Source: Platerodrilus igneus
Taxonomy: Eukaryota; Arthropoda; Insecta; Coleoptera; Lycidae
Direction of reading: 5' to 3'
Assembly: GCA_036346225.1 (NCBI GenBank)
Contig: JARFIW010000593.1
Location: 496,001 to 560,000 of the forward strand
Length of the DNA: 64,000 nt
A model generated the notes under the pieces. It searched no databases, was not told the DNA's origin, and saw nothing but the letters and a program-made list of their open reading frames with translations. The position numbers and the translations under genes were made by a program. This document shows positions 1 to 12,119 of the stretch, piece by piece (the first letter of the stretch is position 1; each line of letters opens with the position of its first letter).

Positions 1-12
1 AATACTCTTATT

Positions 13-759
13 GTGACGGCTTTGAAAGGAAAAGGGCAAAAAATTAAGGAACAGGTGTTGCTAAAATTCAAATTGCAGGATTGTATGTTCGAGTTTGTTT
101 GTGTGGTAGTGCCGTCTTTAGTACGCAATTTAATCTTGGGATGTGACTGGTTAACCCAACATAAAGTTAAAGTCTGTTTCGAGTCCCTGACATTATCAGG
201 AGAATTTTGCAATTCGGTTGTAAGGATAAATTTTGACGGAGAAAAGGACGAGCCGGTTAGAATAAATATTGGAGAAATTAGAGTACAAGAAGAAACCGTC
301 TGTTCTGTAGAACAGCCGACGGAAAATTTGGAAATTAATCCGTTAGGCTTGCGAGAAATTGCTGATCAAGCGGAAATGTTGGAAGATCAAGATAAAGAAA
401 AGTTGTATAAATTAATGTGCGAGTTTTCTGGTGTGTTTTCAAATAAGCCAGGTCAAATTCGGGGTTATTCTCGTAAAATTAAAATGAAGGATAAAAGCCC
501 GTTCTTTATTAAACCTTATCCGATACCCCAGGCGTATTAAAAGGAAATCAGCCGGCAGATTAATCAAATGGTGGAATGGGGGGTTATTGTTGAGCAACAA
601 ACGGAGTTTGTCAGTCCCCTCGTAATTGTCAAGAAGAAGGACGGTAGTCCTAAAGTATGCGTGGATGCGCGATATCTCAATCGTCAAATGGAGAAAGACC
701 ATGTCATCCCCCAAACGCTTCTGAATTGCTATACAAAATTCCCCCTGGTGCTTTTTTGA
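13..759 (+). pseudogene. pol: gypsy pol: protease C-terminus and start of reverse transcriptase
   Basis: The first part (13-540) contains LILGCDWL about 40 residues in, the C-terminal motif of retropepsin-like proteases, followed by a linker and the KPYPIP segment that starts the RT domain in this family. A TAA at 538-540 interrupts it. The same frame reopens to 759 with the RT fingers region (FVSPLVIVKKKDGSPKVCVD, a conserved gypsy RT block). Near 710 the reading frame changes at a run of five C bases; one more C would restore continuity with the next segment, so this may be a sequencing slip. The stop at 540 is a real in-frame nonsense codon and not a frame problem. Confidence 0.85.
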
Positions 760-1664
760 CTACAGTCGACCTGGCGATGTCATATTGTCAAGTTAAGTTG
801 TACGAACCCCATCAGAATTATACGGGTTTCTTATTTGCAGGCGTTACCTACGTATTTCGGGTATTGCCGTTTGGATTGGCTACATCGGTGGCCAGTTTTA
901 TTCGGGCGTTACAATTTGTACTGGGTAGTGATACGGACAGTTTTGTTATTCCGTACGTAGATGATTTGTTGATTGTATCAGATAATCCGAAGGCTCATAT
1001 TCGACATATAAGAATTGTTTTTGAAAGATTGGCGGGTGCAGGAGTCACCCTGAAGCTAGGGAAATGTTGTTTTGCAAAAAAGGAAATTAGGTTTGTAGGC
1101 CATCTTCTCACCGAAAAAGGAATTTGCATGACACCTGAACGGGTGCAAGCGATAATAGATTTTGAACGTACAAATAATGTCAGAGCCCTAAGAGGATTAG
1201 TAAATTACGACTCACGGTTTGTTAAAGGTTTCTCGGATTTAACGGTTGTTTTAACACATTTATTAAAAAAATCTTCCCCTTGGTCATGGACCGAGCGCGA
1301 ACAAGAAACATTTATACGGATCAAGGAGGCTTTTTGTAAAATAGTCATGTTGACTCACCCGGATCCATCATTGGAATTTTTTATCCAGACTGACGCATCT
1401 GCGTATGCGATTGGTTCGTGCTTGTATCAGATCAAGGAGTCTGAAGGAATTCAAGTAATTGCTTTTTATTCACGGATGCTACGTGACGCCGAACGGAATT
1501 ATTCGATTACTGAGAAAGAAGCATTAAGTATCGTCGCCGCCTTAAAAAATTGGTATGTTTTGCTGTTAGGTCATGAAATTACCATTGTTACGGACCATAA
1601 GGCGCTGGTGTTTTTAAAGACATGTCGTCTGCTTAATCCTAGACTTCTGAGGTGGAGTTTATAA
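657..1664 (+). pseudogene. pol: gypsy pol: reverse transcriptase palm and RNase H
   Basis: From about 712 the frame encodes the RT palm: FLTTVDLAMSYCQVKL carries the first catalytic aspartate, LPFGLATS is the conserved turn, and YVDDLLIVS (near 955) is the catalytic box with both aspartates. The RNase H domain follows: TDASAYAIGSCLYQ near 1390 and EKEALSIVAALKNW near 1515, then TDHKAL. The open frame ends at TAA 1662-1664, after which the same frame continues with the RNase H-integrase linker, so the stop is a nonsense mutation. Family and domain order are certain; activity is unlikely. Confidence 0.93.
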
Positions 1665-3050
1665 CTCCAGCAATTTACATTAAGGTTTGAGTATATCCCC
1701 GGTCCGACAAATATTGTGACAGATACCTTGTCGAGATATCTCAAGGGTAAGGCGTCGTTAGTGGAGAAACCGACGCCAAATACTTTTGAATTAAATGCGT
1801 TGAAGAAAAGTGGGGTAATTACGCCAAGTAAAATTCTTAATAATTTGCAATATTTGAGAAAAACTCAGGTTGAGGATGAGTTTTATAGGAAAGTTATACA
1901 ACAGTTGCGCGAAGATGGTGGGGATGAAGGCATTCGGAAATGGTATGTCCTACATGAGGGTCTTGTATTTAGGAAGGGCAGTGAAATGTTTTCTGGATTT
2001 CAGTTGTGTGTACCGAGATCTGAAATTGTGAAGTTGGTTGCTCAAACGCATACTAATATGGATCACTTCGGGGCGGAAAAATGTTGTTTAGCGCTGTGCC
2101 GCAATTTTTATTGGTCTAGAATACAGCACAGTATTCGTAAAATCGTTGGTAGCTGCGATATTTGTCAGAGAGCAAAAATTTCACAAAGGTGTAATGGCGA
2201 GATGCTGGCTGTTGTGGTTGACAAACCAAATTATATGATAAGCGTAGATTTTATGGGCCCTCTTCCGGTGTCCCGGGGAGGTGTAACCTATTTGTTTGTA
2301 ATATTAGACGTTTTTAGTAAGAGGGTAGCTTTATATTGTTTGAAGAGGGCCACTGCTCGAGCTGTGATTAGATGTTTAATGAGTTATTTCCTTAAAGTGG
2401 ACAAACCTAAAGTTATAATGTCCGACAACGGTTCCCAATTTTGTACTCGTGTCTATTTAAATGCGATGAAGGTGGAAGAAATTACGATGACCCATACTTC
2501 TGTCTATTTCCCTCAGGGAAACATGGTAGAACGGGTTAACCGAGAAATAGGGAGGCTTCTGCGCACGTATTGTCATGCGCAACACCAGAAGTGTGCGCAT
2601 GCAATTCAAACCGTGGAGAACTATCTCAACAATGTTATCCATTCAAGTACTGGATTTACCCCTTTGGAAGTGCATGGTGACAAGGTGTTGGATATCAACC
2701 GAGTGGACAAAATCCTCTTTCCTAGTAAACATCCAAGAACAACCAATGTTGTGGCGTTGGCTCGATCTAAGTTGATGTCTCGTGCCGAAAGACGTAAGAA
2801 GAAGCACGATGCTTCTCGTAAGATTACCCAATTTAACGTGGGTGATAAGGTTTTGAAAAGGTCACATGAAATGTCGTCAGCAGAAAGTAGTCAGATCCGT
2901 AAGTTTTTTCTTATTTACAAGGGCCCCTGTACTATTCAGAGAAAGCTCAATAATAATGCTTATGTTGTGGTTGATGATTCGTCTGGGACATCCCCATGTA
3001 CACAAAACATTTACAATATTAAACCATATAAGTTTCCGGTAGAAGCATAA
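1665..3050 (+). pseudogene. pol: gypsy pol: integrase
   Basis: An open frame of about 444 residues runs to the polyprotein stop at 3048-3050. It shows the N-terminal HHCC zinc-binding domain (HTNMDHFG, then C-x2-C in GSCDICQRAKIS near 2150), the catalytic core with the first aspartate in SVDFMGPLPV (near 2245), the second in MSDNGSQF (near 2420) and the glutamate in NMVERVNREIGR (near 2525). A basic C-terminal part follows with an SH3-like stretch (FNVGDKVLKRS). Spacing fits D,D-35-E. The domain is undamaged in itself; it is upstream stops that disable the element. Confidence 0.93.
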
Positions 3051-3383
3051 TTCTACCTCCCGCTAAGTGGCTGTAGCTAGCTTCCAAATTTGTAAGCGTG
3101 CTAGGCGATAATTTTCTTTTAGTATATTTAGGTAGCGTTTTTTTTTGTTGCTTTTTATAGGGGTTGCTCCTCATTATGTTGCGGAGTATAAAGGCGGTTT
3201 GACGCCATAATGTTTCTGTTTCTTTTTGCGTTTAAGTATTCTTGCCTACTGTGACAATATAGGGTACTGTAACTTTTAACCACATGAGTTCTTTTAGTAA
3301 TGTTGTGTATGCTTTTCAGTTTTAGGGAGTAACAAAAACATTTAAATTTTGATTCAATTTAGCATGTTTTTGATGGGGGGTAA
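3051..3383 (+). other. gypsy 3' untranslated region and polypurine tract
   Basis: This stretch lies between the pol stop and the LTR and has no credible coding sequence. It ends in the purine run GATGGGGGG (3372-3380), the expected primer site for plus-strand synthesis, three bases before the LTR. Confidence 0.75.
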
Positions 3384-3679
3384 TGTAGCAGGTACGCCCC
3401 TGTATAGTAATAATTTGAGTTGGTACGCGCCATATAAAGGGTAGTTGAGCGCGAGATATCCTCCTGGTTAGATATAAACGCGTCGTATATAGATATAGGG
3501 TTTAGTCTTTTGTATTGATGTTTCAATTTATGTTATACGCTAGCCGGTGCATTTTCATTGTAATAATTAAGTGTAGTGTTTGTTTATTGATTCTGTATTA
3601 CCTCAAACTACACGGTCAAGTTTAAATAAAGCACCAGATTCCAGTTTGGTTTGTATTTATTTATCCCCGAACCGTAACA
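3384..3679 (+). repeat. 3' LTR of the gypsy element
   Basis: The 296-bp segment starts TGTAGCAGG and ends CCGTAACA, so it has the usual TG...CA ends and short inverted termini. It contains a TATA-like box at 3433-3438 and a polyadenylation signal AATAAA at 3625-3630 in the right order for U3-R-U5. A second copy is not in the window, so the limits rest on the polypurine tract, TG/CA ends and signals. Confidence 0.85.
3433..3438 (+). promoter_or_regulatory. TATA box in gypsy LTR
   Basis: TATAAA lies about 50 bp into the LTR, a plausible U3 promoter position. Confidence 0.5.
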
Positions 3680-3926
3680 GCAAGTAGACGTCCACTAGGC
3701 TGTATTTTGTGGTAGGTAATACGCTTTGACTTACCACGCCAAAGATAGGTGAAAGGGGTTTCAGTTCCATTATTATCCCAATTGTTTGAATTGTTAAATA
3801 GTTTTCTTTTTGTCTTACATAACATAATAACATTTTAGATCACGATTATATGTGATAACGACTTTCGTTATAGGTGTATAATTATTAAGGCTTTGTCAAT
3901 AAATATTATATCTAACGTTTATAGCC

Positions 3927-3977
<51 letters not shown>

Positions 3978-4390
3978 AAGAACCTCACATAAATGTAACG
4001 CATTAAAACGTTCTATTATGTAGCTTAATCCCAGATTTACGAATAAGCTAAACAAGCTAAAGCTTATGGCTCAACTCTAGAACTGGTTGTGTCTTGTGTT
4101 GTATAGGGTCCTAAAATATTGGCAACGGACGCCTTGTATTGACTATCTCCAAAAAATATCACTGGTGTGCTTATGCTGTGTATGGATGCTACAGATATCC
4201 ATTATGTCCATAAATTACCAAATAGTATACGTTGATTACAAAAAACAGCTACAATATATCCGATAAAAACCGTTGGACATATAGAGTTTCATTACCTTTT
4301 ATAGCTTAGGGTTTTATCAAACTTAAATACGGCTCTGATCCTGCTGCACAAAACAAAAATTGAAGGTCTACTTTCGGGAGGAGTCAAGAA
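3680..4390. other. intergenic, no gene seen
   Basis: AT-rich sequence between two LTR elements, with no ORF or recognised motif other than the AT microsatellite listed separately. Confidence 0.6.
3929..3974. repeat. (AT)n microsatellite
   Basis: Twenty-three uninterrupted AT units. Confidence 0.95.
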
Positions 4391-4394
4391 ATAT

Positions 4395-5814
4395 TGTTAC
4401 GTTCATTTTCGGCAATAATTAGTTATTTTATTTACAATAATTTTCAACCCAAATCCTTTGCTAATTAATTATCCGGTTATCTAAATTCCATCTCCACGGT
4501 TAAATAAAAGCGTCGATTCATAATTAAAAAGAAATACGCTGGCTAATAATCTTCAACTAAAATCCACTTTGCTTCCAAAACGAAACTTTATTCGATAAAT
4601 TAAATATCCTGTATGTTTTACTTGGTAAATACTTCTGCTAATTAAGAATAAATTCTACTCCCAGAATCCCCCCACCTCCCCTGGTAAAGTCTACGCTATA
4701 CTCCGATAGTCGATAACGTGTTCCAAGTATCCGATAATTGCTTCTTAAGTGTTTTCCGTCGGAAAAATTCGTCGAATTAGAGCTGCGTATTATCCCTATA
4801 TAAACTGTGTTTTTCCAGGTTAATTCTGAATAGAAATATTACTTTGAACTTTGGTCACTGGCTGAACGAAATTGATTTTATTTGCCTTCCAATCTACACA
4901 ACGGAGACACGTGTAGAAATGTTTGGTTGTTTCCGTTTTTCGTTATGAAAATTCGCGCACGCAATACGGCGTGGTCAGTATTTAGGGTTTTTAGAAAATT
5001 GTATTTTTTGTCGAAATTAAATTAATTTTTACTGGTAATTGCTCTATCTTTTTCCGGTGACCTTAAAGTCAAGATGAATGGTTGTCCTTTGCTGTAATTG
5101 GAAGCCAAGTGCGTTCTTTCTCAGTGTAGGCACACCTACTCGTTGCCGTGGACCAGCTAGTGACTCAACCCCGACGTCGCAACTTCGAGGGTGAGTGTTT
5201 CCTTTTTCCATCATTTACGATTGCGACGATATCGGTTGGGATTTCGGTTTAAGCTCATGCATTCCTAAATTTAATCCGTTTAGACGACAATTAGTGAATT
5301 AGTTTGAGATTTATTGCCACTATATGAATGCATTACTATTTGCTTAAATAACTAATAGTGTACAACTTATTAAAGTGAAAATGATTTGAAAGATTGCTGG
5401 CACGTTTAAAAATGTTGTTGCCATTAGATGTATATACTTAGTTTTAGATTTACCATGCTTATTTAGAGCTGTTGGTTTTAGAAGGGTAATTTCGCTTAAT
5501 TTCTTTTATTTTTGTTGAAACTCAATCTAGAGAGTAACCTAAAACTGGCAGCTCACCATTTTAAAAAAAATGATTTGTTCTTTTGGTTGATATTTTTTTT
5601 TAGATGTAGTGTGTAATTATTTATTGCGTTTACATATTGTGTTTAATTATAGGTTTCTTTTGTCGATACGTTGTGTTTTGAGTATGAATGAGTGTGTGTA
5701 ATTTTTCTTTCTTTATTTCAGGTCTCCCATAATTTTTGTTGTAGGTATAGGATTGAGCCCGGTCTATTTCTTTTTTTTTTGTTTTTTTTCTGGGCTACGT
5801 CAACGCACGTAGCA
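4395..5814 (+). mobile_element. solo LTR, family L1 (copy 1)
   Basis: The segment starts TGTTACGTT and ends CACGTAGCA, giving short inverted TG...CA termini. It is flanked on both sides by ATAT (4391-4394 and 5815-5818), a 4-bp target duplication as in Ty3/gypsy insertions. A related copy with its own 4-bp duplication is at 57932-59235 and a third begins at 63889 on the other strand. There is a TATA-like sequence at 4797-4803 and, further on, a splice-donor-like sequence after a conserved block (TGACTCA followed by CCCGACG). No internal genes are present, so this is best read as an LTR left after LTR-LTR recombination. At about 1.4 kb it is long for a gypsy LTR. The AT-rich duplication alone would be weak; the second copy makes the case. 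Confidence 0.8.
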
Positions 5815-5818
5815 ATAT

Positions 5819-7059
5819 ACATCGTGCTATATCATTGATAAGCAACCAAATACACAGCAAGCAATACTTGGTCATGGAACTGTAGGAACAAAGCTGACAG
5901 TTTGGTATATTACATTTGTTTGAAAACACCATCTTTCACGCAGGATTATATGCTTTCGCATTCTACCTTCTTGCTTAAGATTACGAATGATAACTCGGAC
6001 TATACAAATAAAAATTGTACTATCGTAAATACAAATATTCTGAGAACGGTCTACGACGTTTCGACGCAGCCATTTTGACGCGGTCGTTTCCGCGTGTCCG
6101 ATTGGCGCAGGGACGTTTCGGCGCAAGGACTTTTCGACGCCTGATTGGCACTCTCTCCATTCAACCAAAAAAATTGACGAGCATCTGGCTCATCAATCAT
6201 AAACAAAAATGAACCTGATCAACTCTGCAACGAGTATCAGTAAAACAAACCCACCATACAATCAATAACCACAACAGAACAGTAACGTAACTCAATAAAG
6301 TCCACAGAACTAAACTCTTCACCTATAGATATAAACATAAATTGCACAACGGATGGTCCAAAACAAAGAAAACACATGAATTTTGCTTTCGCGTAGTAGG
6401 GACCATTACCATAAACTTTCTACAAATACAATTAAGTTTTTCCTCTGTCAGCACGAACGTACCAATTACCCTACTTTTTAAGTTATAACACGTGATTACT
6501 AAATGACGTCTGATAATCAACCAGTAATTTACTAAAACGGAAGTAGCACAAAGTTTCAACATGGAATAAACTTCTTCTTAGTAGCTATATTTAAAACTAG
6601 AAACCAAAATTAAACAAAACAGATGAGTAGAGAAACTACTTCTTCAAATATAAATACGAAACACACCAGTTAATCTGTAGAAGCAGCATCCTCTTAATCC
6701 GAGAGATGATAGGGCTTCAAATCGTTCATATGCCACCTACCTGTTCCAGATCCATCCGTGATTACTAAATCATGCACTAAATTCGATATCTTCTTATGAA
6801 TCCTACTTAACACAAGCTTTTTAACAAGGAGCGAATCGGTTTTAGGCATTTCTAAAGTTTGCTTATAAAACACGGTCATCATGCAACATTTATATTCTAA
6901 TTTTAGTTGAACAACTTACTATAGTGTGAAAAGTCCAATAATAACATTAAGTTTATATAATTATATAGTAAAAAAAAACCTATTCTGCCAGAATGCGACA
7001 TAACGAACAAGTAACTGCGTGATGATAACCACCTAGAAAACGACTACATCTACTTGAAT
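5819..7059. other. no confident gene; decayed repeat DNA
   Basis: This stretch contains a GC-richer patch at about 6050-6160 with repeated units of the type GACG-TTTCG-GCGC, probably the end of an old DNA transposon, and otherwise AT-rich sequence. Short ORFs here have no recognisable domain. The missing 3' end of the neighbouring piggyBac element should lie in or near this stretch but no TTAA-CCCTT terminus was found. Confidence 0.4.
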
Positions 7060-7139
7060 GTTTTAGATCTAAATCCCTTGAGCACTCTCAACATCTTTAG
7101 CGTTTCAGCTTTTGTGGTACTTGTATCTGCCTATGTGAT

Positions 7140-8716
7140 GTTAATGCCTTTGGTCTACAAGATGTTACAAGTTGTTCTTTCTCTGCAGCAATAGCAAATA
7201 GTTGCTTTCCTAGTTGGTTGCACTAGGAACTGCCGCCGTTTATAACCTGTTTTCTTCTGCCATTCCTTATTTAGGTATATAACATATGCATTGAAAGCAT
7301 CAATATCAATCATATTGTAAAAATTTGCAACAGGTCATCCTCGCGTTTGCTTTTTTACAGTGTATATTCGAAGAAGCTTAACCGTAGTATCTACACCTGA
7401 TTTTGTTTTGTTGTAGTCAATTATTATTTGTGTCTTCTTTTGATCACCTTCCGAAATCTCACCAGCTTCATCTGTAGTAGAAAACAGAGTTACAAGTTTG
7501 TTTGGCCGGTAGGACACTACTACAGCATCGTCCTGATAACAAAATGTACTCGAATATACTTCTCTCCCTTGTGCAGCAATTATAATTCCTTTATTTTTTA
7601 TTTATTTATTTTTTCGAATTGTACCTTCAATTTTCCTGCTAGTTGAAGGCTGGTAACAAAATTATCAGTAGTTACATTCTCCCCAGATTTTTTCAATCCC
7701 TCTGTCATATCTAATACCACTCGTTTTCCTCGATTGCTTTCACGCTTCTCGCCTACTTTACCACTGTATATCTGACAATTGTAAACATATGATGTTCGAC
7801 TATTACATGCTGCCTAAATTTTTATGCCATGTTTGCCAGGTTTTGAAGGCATATATTGCTTGAAGGGATATCTTCCACGGAAAAACAGCATTGTTCGTCA
7901 ATTATTATAGTTTTGTAAGGAATGTATGCATATTTAAGGGTCGGCAATCATAATTCAAAAAGCGTTCGGAGTGGCGATAGTTTTCCAAATCTCCATTCTT
8001 TTTTCTGGTTGCAGCATTATCAAAACGAAGGGGTTGTGAAAATATGGTGAACTTGTTCCTCCTCATAATTTTGTTGTATGTTGGGCACCCGTCTTCAATA
8101 TTCCGCAAATTTGTTATTCCTTCGTTATGAGATTTATAAATTCTTGCCAATATCAACAGATCAATAAAACGCTGAAATTCTTTGAAAACTACATATTTCC
8201 ATAATTCGCCATACTTTAGGCGACCTTCTACATTTGTCTATTGAATCATATGGTTTATAATATTATCTCTAAAAAACAAATAAAAACAATTACAAATTGA
8301 ATCTACATTTGGATTTGCGTATCTGGTGGAACCACTTTGTTGATGCATAACATTTCGTCGCGATGTTTGTCCTGTTTTCTGTTTTTGTGGCTCTAAGTAC
8401 CACTTCTTAAATTTATCTTTCGATCTGCAGTACAACAGTGTAATGATTGGTCTTTTTTCAAATTTAATTTAATTACTTACAAATAATAATGCTGTATATA
8501 ATTATCCTTGTTGTTGAAATCACACTCCTCATCAGAAATATTTTCCTAATCGTATTCTGATATCTCTTCACAAGCATCCTCTTCACCATCATCATCATCT
8601 GAGTTATCAGAAGAAGTATTAGAGTCTACATCTTGGCTGTCAATTTCTTCAAACCACTTTATCAAAAGCTCTTCCGCACCTTTATCACCAATACGAATTG
8701 AACTTCTACCAGCCAT
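7140..8716 (-). pseudogene. piggyBac transposase remnant (DDD)
   Basis: The likely ATG is at 8716. The N-terminus is acidic (SDNSDDDDGEEDACEE), typical of piggyBac/PGBD proteins. The 7905-8156 segment has the family block YKSHNEG...LRFDNAATR. Further blocks appear in shifted frames: IDEQ followed by FRGRYPFKQYMPSKPGKHG near 7810-7900, ENVTTDNFVTS near 7665, and IIIDYNKTKSGVDT near 7390. These hold the three aspartates that match the catalytic D268, D346 and D447 of the family (codons near 7897-7899, 7664-7666 and 7389-7391). A cysteine-rich tail (CYCC) near 7190 fits the C-terminal zinc domain. Several frameshifts and stops make it non-functional as read. Confidence 0.85.
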
Positions 8717-9349
8717 GATCACTAAATAAATGAGCAACGTAACCAAACTTACCGAATACCCGTAATCAAAAACACTAGTAGGTGAAACACCGAGGTAGGT
8801 ATGGAGTTACTCTATCAAAAACCATGGATATGCTGATATCTCATTTTACACTAGCGAAGAGTCGATGCCCTAAAAACGTAGAGGAAAATGCTGAAGAATC
8901 TCTTAGTAAACTTGTTCTATATTTATTTGGAACGTACAAACAAATCGATTAGCATATCACTGTAACTGAAACCGCGATGTTATAAAGAGTGCAGTCGTCA
9001 TAGTCGAATTACATGTGGCACTTTTATTGCCCATAAAAGGTTTTTATATTTATGCTTACATTGCAGTTACGTTTACAATAAACAAATTACAATTTAATTC
9101 ACTACTTTCAAACAAATATAGAGCGACCACAAAACGCTAGTAGTATCTTTAAATTAATATAGTGTGTTTAGTAGTAGGGGTCAGCAGTGACCCCAGCGGT
9201 ATTTTGTGTAATTTTTTAATTAGCTGACAAACCGTAGGCGCTATAAAAACTATTTGTTATTAAAATATATAGAGTGATGCACTGTGTGAAGTAAAATTTT
9301 TTTATTCAGAATGGATGGTTTTAAAGATATACGACCTTAAACGAGATAT

Positions 9350-9382
9350 GGGGTTAATACTGACCCCTTGGTATTATAAGGG
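9350..9382 (-). repeat. piggyBac terminal inverted repeat, 5' end
   Basis: Thirty-three bases ending at the TTAA target site, with CCCTT at the tip and an internal GGGGTCAGTATTAACCCC near-palindrome. Confidence 0.85.
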
Positions 9383-9386
9383 TTAA

Positions 9387-11880
9387 GTCATTCCAACCAT
9401 TCCGTCTTTACAAAACAATCTTTCTTACTACACGCCATAATAGTAGTCTTTAACCTCCTCACTATCAACTAAGTATTCAATATTATAATCCGAAACACCC
9501 ATCAGACAACCTGAACCTTTCGCTAACAGGCGACCTAATATCTGTCGTTATTTGAAATGTATCCGCCATATTTTATATATTTTTTACAATTTTCAAAACC
9601 AAATAATCCTGAAAAATTAAAAATGCCTAAGATGCCTTTTAAACAAAACCAAAATTTAATTAATCTAGCTACACCCAATAATAAAATTTTCAGTAGGACA
9701 AAATTTCAATTCCAAAATTCATAACTTCGCCCAACTCATAACAAAACTGTCGATGCTAATAAAAGTGCCCTACTATGCATAAACCTGCCAGAGTGATCGA
9801 CTCCACTACGAGCCGCACATAGACTAACTCACCAAAAAACTGTAGCATTCTCAACATGGAGAACGATGTAAACTGTTAAAGCGACAAACTCACCACGAGA
9901 TTCGCCTAGAGTAACGCACTGCTAGGACGACCAACTCACTACGCGTCTCGTCTAGACTAACACATACGAATTTTCTTGTGGTTTGTACTGTTACTGTATT
10001 AATTGGTACGTTGCTCGTGTTTCGCACCATGACCTTTTAATTTTGATGGAAAGGATTTGTTACGCCCTATTACATATTTAAAAAAATCACAGCCTCATTA
10101 CTTTAAAAACCCTTTCAGTTCCTACTTATTTAAATTTGCGTTTGATACATTTCTATAAATGCAACCCACGTAGATAGGCAACCAACTTCACTTGTCCTTT
10201 TTGTAATTCAAAGTCTGTACGTTTATGTTTATATTTTCTGGTTCTTTATTGATACATGCACACTTTTGAAGTAGATATGTCATTCATGAGTAATGTTAGA
10301 AGTTTGTTGGGCAATATAGAATGCGTGAATTTTAGTTAAAGTTGTCGTTCACAACGCAAAGCGGAGTGCCCTTAAACGTTGCAAGTGATTTAAAGGCACT
10401 TATAAACGAGTATCATATGCTATTTTTAATATACCAGCATTTTAACTTGATATATAGATTTACATATTACTGAATTTATCCGTATTGAAGTGCAATACCA
10501 CAGATTTAGACTATCAGTCGTTTTGATTTATAGTTGTTGCCGTGGAAACAATTGTACATTTAATATTTATTAGAAATACTTCATTCTTATTAAGACATTT
10601 ACGTTTGCCATTTGTATAATTTGACAAATAAAAATAAAGTTGAAAATGTTGTTGCTTAGCAACCTTTAAAACATTAGTGCAATAGAGATCGATTTACGCA
10701 AGCTAATTAGTTCTTTATACTAGTATTATGGTGCAGGTATATTAAAAATAATTAGATAAGCCAGTTTTATTGCTCTATGTATTACAATAAGATAGAATGA
10801 GACGCGAACATTAACTTCGTGCATTACACACGGTTAAGCGGCACGTTTCACAATAAACATAAATCAGAACAGTTGAGACTAATTGGATCGTTAAAATGCG
10901 AAAGCAGTGTCAATTCTTACATCAGTTGTGACTAATTCCCTACGTAAATCCGGAAGAATCTCAAGAATGACGTATAGATACAATTTTAGTATATTGACGA
11001 GAACTTGATTAGAAGGTTTGATTAGCGATTCATTTTTTTATAAACCAAGCAATATGTAACGTTGAGTAAAGATTTATTCAATTTCCAAGATCGACCATGC
11101 AGAGAAATAAAGAAACTTTAGTTTGAAACATGGAAGTTATCAAACGCAATTAATTGATGAAGCATAATTGTTTTACAAATATAATGACGATTGATCGTTT
11201 TTTTACACAAGAGCTACTCTGAAGTTAATTAATTGAAAATAGAAGGTGTACTTTTGAAAACTAATAGACCGATGGAGATATAAGATGGAAATAGGAAGCT
11301 TTTAACACCGTTAATTACGTTGGAAATAAATAGTTGATAAGCGCTATTTTACCATAGCAAGTACAAAATTGTTTTTTTTTGTTTGCAGCTGACAAAAATA
11401 TTCAAATATTTGTAAGCTGGAATAAATTCTAATCATATTTCTTTTGTAAACATATAATTATCAGAAAATTTTGAGGTCAAATTTCAAAGCAATTTGACTA
11501 TTAATGAATTATCTGGCCAGAGTCGTTGACCAATTACCCTTACAAGCGTGGTAATAAAAAATAGGTAAATTAACCAGCTATTAATTAAAGAGGATTTTGT
11601 AACTTTTAACAAGTATTAGGTAAGAATTATTTTAATAATTAAGTAACCTGTAGGTATTATTTTCTGTATGAACTTAAGCTGTAGACTGTTTTATAAATTC
11701 CTTTGGATTTAAGAAAAATGTTTTTGGATGTATATATGTTTCTTGAGATTGATGTGTTTCATTACATTTTGTAAATTTCACAGTATAATTTTTGTTGAGC
11801 TAAAGAAATGGAAGGTAAGCTAATAATTTCAAATTTCTCATCGCCGTACCTAAGTCACAACATCAATTTGAGCAAACCCC
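9387..11880. other. intergenic, no gene seen
   Basis: About 2.5 kb of AT-rich sequence without a credible ORF. The only structure noticed is the degenerate repeat at 9798-9970. Confidence 0.6.
9798..9970 (+). repeat. degenerate tandem repeat, three units
   Basis: Three related blocks begin at 9798, 9882 and 9928. Each reads CGAC-AACTCAC-ACG followed by a C/T-rich stretch and TAGA-TAAC. Spacing is irregular (84 and 46 bp), so it is old. Confidence 0.5.
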
Positions 11881-11889
11881 AACACACAT

Positions 11890-12118
11890 TAACATAGACT
11901 TTTATGCAAAGCCTAAATAATTCTTTCAAAGTGGGCTAGTTATTAAAAGGTAGAAAGTAGTGTTGCAAACAAGATTCAAACCTGAATCTTTGGTTTTGAC
12001 CAATTGCGCTACCCGAACAGGTGATTATACAATTGGAGAGATGTAGAAATCTAAATCATGCACGTAGCAATACACCAACCTAGCTTTCAATTACGTTTGG
12101 CATTTTTGTTAATCGTAT
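11890..12118 (-). mobile_element. tRNA-derived SINE-like copy
   Basis: On the minus strand an A-box-like GGGTAGCGCAATTGG (12001-12013 plus two bases) is followed by a B-box-like GGTTTGAATC (11973-11982), the internal RNA polymerase III promoter layout of a tRNA-derived SINE. Sequence both before and after the tRNA-like part (for example the block GGCTTTGCATAAAAGTCT and the block AAACGTAATTGAAAG) matches the copies at 59690-60365, which shows a repeat family. Confidence 0.7.
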
Positions 12119-12119
12119 C

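Larger units (their letters stand above)
1..3679 (+). mobile_element. Ty3/gypsy LTR retrotransposon, 5' part outside window
   Basis: The order protease tail, reverse transcriptase, RNase H, integrase and 3' LTR is that of Ty3/gypsy elements (integrase after RNase H). The 5' LTR, gag and most of the protease are outside the window. Coding is interrupted by stop codons at 538-540 and 1662-1664 and by a frame change near 710, so this copy cannot make a full polyprotein as read. A polypurine tract (3372-3380) lies directly before a 296-bp LTR. No target duplication can be checked because the left end is missing. Confidence 0.93.
7060..9382 (-). mobile_element. piggyBac-type DNA transposon, decayed, 3' end lost
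   Basis: The right (5') end is a clear piggyBac terminus: reading on the minus strand, CCCTTATAATACC follows the TTAA at 9383-9386. A second, palindromic GGGGTCA...TGACCCC block sits at 9177-9194, as is usual for subterminal repeats in this superfamily. The transposase remnant lies inside, in the expected orientation. The left terminus was not found, so the lower boundary is approximate. Confidence 0.85.
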
